Assembly: GCF_000337675.1 (NCBI RefSeq)
Contig: NZ_AOIB01000013.1
Span: 26,320-90,319, forward strand
Reading direction: 5' to 3'
DNA from: Natronococcus amylolyticus DSM 10524
GTDB taxonomy: Archaea; Halobacteriota; Halobacteria; Halobacteriales; Natrialbaceae
Length of the DNA: 64,000 bases
Shown here: in pieces, positions 61,073 to 64,000 of the stretch
Numbering within the stretch: the first letter of the stretch is position 1
How the letters are laid out: each line of letters begins with the position of its first letter
Translations under genes and position numbers: made by a program
The notes under the pieces: generated by a model
Told to the model about the DNA's origin: nothing
Databases searched by the model: none
Seen by the model: only the letters and a program-made list of their open reading frames with translations

Positions 61073-61840
61073 ATGGGATCGACACCAGCCGAGCGGGTGG
61101 ACGGGGAGCAACATCCGACCGCCGACGGGCCGTTGCCGGAGGTCGTCGACTGGATCCTCGCGACCGTCGTCGCGCTGGTCGGCCTGCTCTCGGTCGTTGC
61201 CGGCAGTGCGCTCGTCTTCCTCGTCGACCGAGACGGGCTCGCGGCCGGGATCGAGGACGGCACGGTGACGGTAACGGTCGCAACGACGGAGCTGACCGAC
61301 GCCGAGGCGCTCGAGGTGGCCGACGCCGTCGTCTCGTGGACGGGAGCGGGGCTGCTGCTGGTCGGCATCGGGACGGTACTGGTCGCCGTCGGCTACCTCG
61401 TCGCGAGACGGCGCGCCCACCGCCGAAGCAAAACGGGCGAGCCCACGGGTTCGTACGGAACCTACGCCGTCCTCGGCGCCGTCGTCACCGTCGTGCTGTC
61501 GTTCGTCCCGTTCTCGCCGGCACTGGGCGGTGGGGTGGCCGGCTACCTCGAGCGCGGCGAGTCCGATCGCACGGTCAGCGTCGGAGCGCTCGCCGGGTTC
61601 CTGCCGGCGGCTCCGGTCCTCGCGGTCCTCGTCTTCGTCCTCGGCGGGTTGATCGCGGGGCTGCTGACGATCGGACAGATCGGGGAGGCGATCGTCGTCG
61701 GCACGACGCTGTTGCTGACTGCGCTGCTCGTTGCGACCCTCGCGGCCGCGCTCGGCGCACTCGGTGGCTACGCCGGCGGGCGGTTCGCGGAGCGTCGAGC
61801 AACGACTTCCCGTCCGCAGCGCGCTCCCGACGACGGGTAG
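61073..61840 (+). CDS. DUF5518 family membrane protein
   Basis: A 255-residue protein with about five hydrophobic segments. VLGAVVTVVLSFVPFSPALGGGVAGYLERGE is the DUF5518 signature, seen in many haloarchaeal membrane proteins. The N-terminal half adds two hydrophobic segments. Function unknown. The ATG at 61073 is used because the conserved part starts after it. It lies 86 bp after queC. Confidence 0.82.
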   Translation: MGSTPAERVDGEQHPTADGPLPEVVDWILATVVALVGLLSVVAGSALVFLVDRDGLAAGIEDGTVTVTVATTELTDAEALEVADAVVSWTGAGLLLVGIGTVLVAVGYLVARRRAHRRSKTGEPTGSYGTYAVLGAVVTVVLSFVPFSPALGGGVAGYLERGESDRTVSVGALAGFLPAAPVLAVLVFVLGGLIAGLLTIGQIGEAIVVGTTLLLTALLVATLAAALGALGGYAGGRFAERRATTSRPQRAPDDG

Positions 61841-61940
61841 CGACGCGACCTCGAGGACGCTCCCAATCGCTTCTGCTCTAGCTCAAACGCCGCTTTCACC
61901 CTGCCCCGGGGTTTTTCGACGCCGGCAACGAGTTAGCTGT

Positions 61941-63242
61941 ATGAAACTATCGCGACGACGGCTCGCGACCGTGTCGGGGGCGGCCCTCGCGAGCGGCGCC
62001 CTCTGGCGGCGGTTCGGCCGCGACAACGCCTCGAGCCCGACCGTCGAGCCCGCTCCCGGCGTCGGTGCGGCGACCGATCACGACGGCGACGCCCTCGAGC
62101 GGGCGGTCGAGGGGAACGTCGAGTTCGGGCTCGCGCTACTGGATCGACTCGCCGACGCCAACCCCGACGAGAACCTGCTCGTTTCGCCCGCCAGCGTCGG
62201 CTTCGCGCTCGGGATGACCGACGCGGGGGCTCGCGGGGAGACGGCCGAGGAGATCGCCGAGGCGCTCCGGTTTCCGGACGATCGCGAGGCGCTCCGATCC
62301 GCCCATCAGCAGCTCCAGTACGAGCTGAACGAGCGTGCGGACGCGGCGACCGACGGCGAGTTCGAACTCGCGGTCGCGAACGGGGTCTGGGGTCTCGAGG
62401 GCTACCCCTACCGCGAGTCCTACCTCGAGACCCTCGAGGACCGCTACGGGGCCGAGCTACGGACGGCCGACTTCGGCGGGGATCCCGAGGGCGCCCGCGA
62501 GAAGATCAACGGGTGGGTCGCCGAGCGAACGAACGAGCGCATCGACGAGCTGTTTCCGGACGGCTCGTTCGATGATCAGACGCGGCTCGTGCTAGCGAAC
62601 GCCGTCTACCTGCTGGCCGACTGGCACCACCAGTTCGAGGAGAGTGACACCCGAGAGGAGGAGTTTACGCTGCTGGACGGTGAGACAGCCGAGGTGCCCC
62701 TAATGCGCCAGACCGAGACGTTCCCCTACGCCGAGGTCGACGGCCACCGGGTCGTCGAGCTCCCCTACGTCGGCGAGGAAATCGGCATGCTCGTCGTGCT
62801 CCCGCCGGAGGACGAGTTCGAGCAGTTCGAGGACGAGATCGACGCCGAGTCGCTCGCGACGCTCGCGGAGGCTCTCGAGGAGCGGGAGGGCGAGGTCGTC
62901 CTCCCCCGGTTCGAGTTCGACGCCGGGTTCGGCCTGACCGACGTCCTCGCGGAGCTGGGGATCGAGCGGGCGTTCGATCCAGACCGGGCGAACTTCGACG
63001 GGATGGTCCCCCTCGAGGAGATCGACGGCAACCTGTTCGTCGGCGACGTCCGCCACGAGGCTTTCGTCGCCGTCGACGAGGAGGGGACCGAGGCCGCGGC
63101 CGCGACGGGTGTCGAGATGGAGGCCGACTCCGCCCCTGCGGTCGACTTCCGGATGGTCGTCGACCGACCGTTCCTGTTCCTGATTCGGGACCGCGAAACC
63201 GACGCGACGCTGTTTCTCGGTCGCGTGGTCGACCCGCGGTAG
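61941..63242 (+). CDS. Exported serpin
   Basis: A 433-residue serine protease inhibitor. The N-terminus (LSRRRLATVSGAALASG) is a Tat-type signal, so the protein is probably outside the cell. SPASVGFALGMTDAGARGETAEEI, LVLANAVYLLADW and FLFLIRDRETDATLFLGRVVDP are serpin signatures. The hinge EEGTEAAAATG at about residues 380-390 has the small residues of an inhibitory serpin. Aligning by this hinge to antitrypsin puts the P1-P1' pair at Asp396-Ser397, so an Asp-specific or caspase-like target is suggested. Serpins are known in haloarchaea, but a natural target is unknown. Confidence 0.9.
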   Translation: MKLSRRRLATVSGAALASGALWRRFGRDNASSPTVEPAPGVGAATDHDGDALERAVEGNVEFGLALLDRLADANPDENLLVSPASVGFALGMTDAGARGETAEEIAEALRFPDDREALRSAHQQLQYELNERADAATDGEFELAVANGVWGLEGYPYRESYLETLEDRYGAELRTADFGGDPEGAREKINGWVAERTNERIDELFPDGSFDDQTRLVLANAVYLLADWHHQFEESDTREEEFTLLDGETAEVPLMRQTETFPYAEVDGHRVVELPYVGEEIGMLVVLPPEDEFEQFEDEIDAESLATLAEALEEREGEVVLPRFEFDAGFGLTDVLAELGIERAFDPDRANFDGMVPLEEIDGNLFVGDVRHEAFVAVDEEGTEAAAATGVEMEADSAPAVDFRMVVDRPFLFLIRDRETDATLFLGRVVDPR

Positions 63243-63366
63243 CTCCCTCGAGCGGCCCGTTCTTCGCAAAGCGAGCCGACGGGCGACCGTTTTCGGGGTG
63301 CCGCGACAGCCGGCAATCGACGCCGGCTGCGGAAGGGTACTTCCGGGTTGCCCTCGAACGCCGCGT

Positions 63367-63974
63367 ATGAAACGGATCGGGATCGTCGGCGCGGGCGTCG
63401 GCGCCGCCGGGGCGGCGTTCGCCCTCGAGGAGTCGACCGACGACGTTTCGGTGACGGTGCTCGAGAAGTCGGGCGGGCTCTGCGGACGGGCCGCGACCCG
63501 TCGCCGGGACGATATCGTCTACGACTACGGCGCGAACTACCTGAAGGCCGGCGACGAGCGAGTCGTTGAGCTGGTGACGGAGACGCTCCCGACGGAGGGC
63601 CTCGTCGACGTCGAGGAACCGGTGTGGACCTTCGACCGGGACGGCACCATCGAACCCGGTCGCGACGCGGACGACCACAAGTGGACGTACCGACAGGGGC
63701 TGACCCAGCTCGCCAAACGGCTGTTCGCCCGCACCGACGCGACGATCCACCGCGAGACCCGCGTCGAGCGACTGGTGCGAGACGAGGACGCCGGGACGTG
63801 GACCCTCGAGGACGCCGCCGGCAACCCGTGGGGGCCGTACGACGTCGTCCTCCTGAACCCGCCGGCGCCACAGACGGCGACCCTGCTCGAGTCGAGCGTC
63901 TGGGAGTCGGACCGACGGGAGTCGCTGCTCGAGGCGCTCGCCGAGGTCTCCTACCGTCGGGTGTGGACGGGGGT
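63367..63974 (+). CDS. FAD-dependent oxidoreductase, truncated at the contig end
   Basis: The first 202 residues of a flavin-binding NAD(P)-linked amine-oxidase-like protein. KRIGIVGAGVGAAGAAFALE is the dinucleotide motif and EKSGGLCGRAATR the following segment, which resembles renalase/protoporphyrinogen-oxidase-like enzymes. The frame stays open to the right edge, but the last codons from 63975 are adapter, so the natural C-terminus is missing. The ATG at 63367 follows a serpin gene on the same strand. Confidence 0.85.
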
Positions 63975-64000
63975 CTGTCTCTTATACACATCTCTGAGCG
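63975..64000. other. Tn5 mosaic-end/Nextera adapter sequence
   Basis: The 19 bases 63975-63993 are exactly the Tn5 mosaic end, and the seven bases after it (ctgagcg) match the start of the tail used in first-generation Nextera adapters. On the other strand the first encoded residues read MCIRDR, a well-known signature of adapter carry-over. These bases are not genomic. Confidence 0.97.

Noticed and set aside
62765..63991. Minus-strand protein beginning MCIRDR
   Set aside because: Its start is encoded by the adapter; the rest is antisense to the serpin and the flavoprotein.
1..64000. CRISPR array
   Set aside because: No regular spaced direct repeats were seen; the repeats found are tandem or isolated.

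Overview
The window is haloarchaeal chromosomal DNA (class Halobacteria). It is GC-rich, its proteins are strongly acidic (Asp/Glu-rich), and it carries haloarchaeal hallmarks: HalOD1 domains, Bat-type regulators with a C-terminal HTH, F420-type enzymes, geranylgeranyl-reductase-type lipid enzymes, archaeosine (preQ0) genes, Tat-type exported lipoproteins, and TATA boxes 25-35 nt before start codons that imply leaderless mRNAs. Membership of Natrialbales is an inference from general resemblance. The last 26 bases (63975-64000) are a Tn5/Nextera sequencing adapter, so the right edge is the end of a draft contig.

Layout: 0-7.8 kb holds housekeeping genes: a Tat-type protein, squalene/phytoene synthase, acyl-CoA dehydrogenase, PadR-like regulator, membrane metalloprotease, a heme A/heme O synthase fusion, a DsbA-like lipoprotein and an OsmC protein. 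7.8-13.2 kb is a visibly lower-GC accessory stretch with a frameshifted HTH-PAS histidine kinase, a frameshifted HalOD1 gene, small zinc proteins, an HTH regulator, a small membrane protein and dispersed short repeats. 13.2-17 kb carries an aldo/keto reductase, a GGR-family flavoprotein and an F420-type oxidoreductase. 17-26 kb is a maltodextrin/oligosaccharide locus: alpha-glucosidase and malG-malF-malE run left, malK and a second GH13 enzyme run right from a shared promoter region. 26-29.6 kb has an ABC exporter pair, a cytochrome P450 and a PPOX-fold protein.

29.6-35 kb has an oxidoreductase and then a dense cluster of small regulators (wHTH, HalOD1, two zinc ribbons, two Bat-type HTH proteins). 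In it a divergent zinc-ribbon/HTH pair occurs twice. 35-46 kb is mostly carbon and nitrogen metabolism: a CoA-ester lyase, glutamate dehydrogenase, a second acyl-CoA dehydrogenase, proline dehydrogenase and an aldehyde dehydrogenase that probably completes proline oxidation to glutamate, plus a ferredoxin, a RIO-like kinase and a large membrane protein with an Asp/Arg-rich tail. 46-47.6 kb is a TnpB-only IS1341-type element with matching hairpins at both ends. 47.6-58.6 kb holds a methyltransferase, nitrilase, SRPBCC protein, small regulators, an SBF-type transporter, a 1061-residue Bat-type sensor-regulator, an AbrB-PhoU regulator, an NAD-kinase-like protein and a CinA-like protein. 59-61 kb is the queD-queE-queC operon for preQ0. 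The end has a DUF5518 membrane protein, a Tat-type exported serpin and a truncated FAD-dependent oxidoreductase that runs into the adapter.

I found no rRNA, complete tRNA, CRISPR array or replication origin. The items most worth a second look are the duplicated zinc-ribbon/HTH module, the shared upstream element of two genes in the accessory stretch, the serpin with a predicted Asp P1 residue, the TnpB with a non-canonical RuvC-II position, and the adapter.
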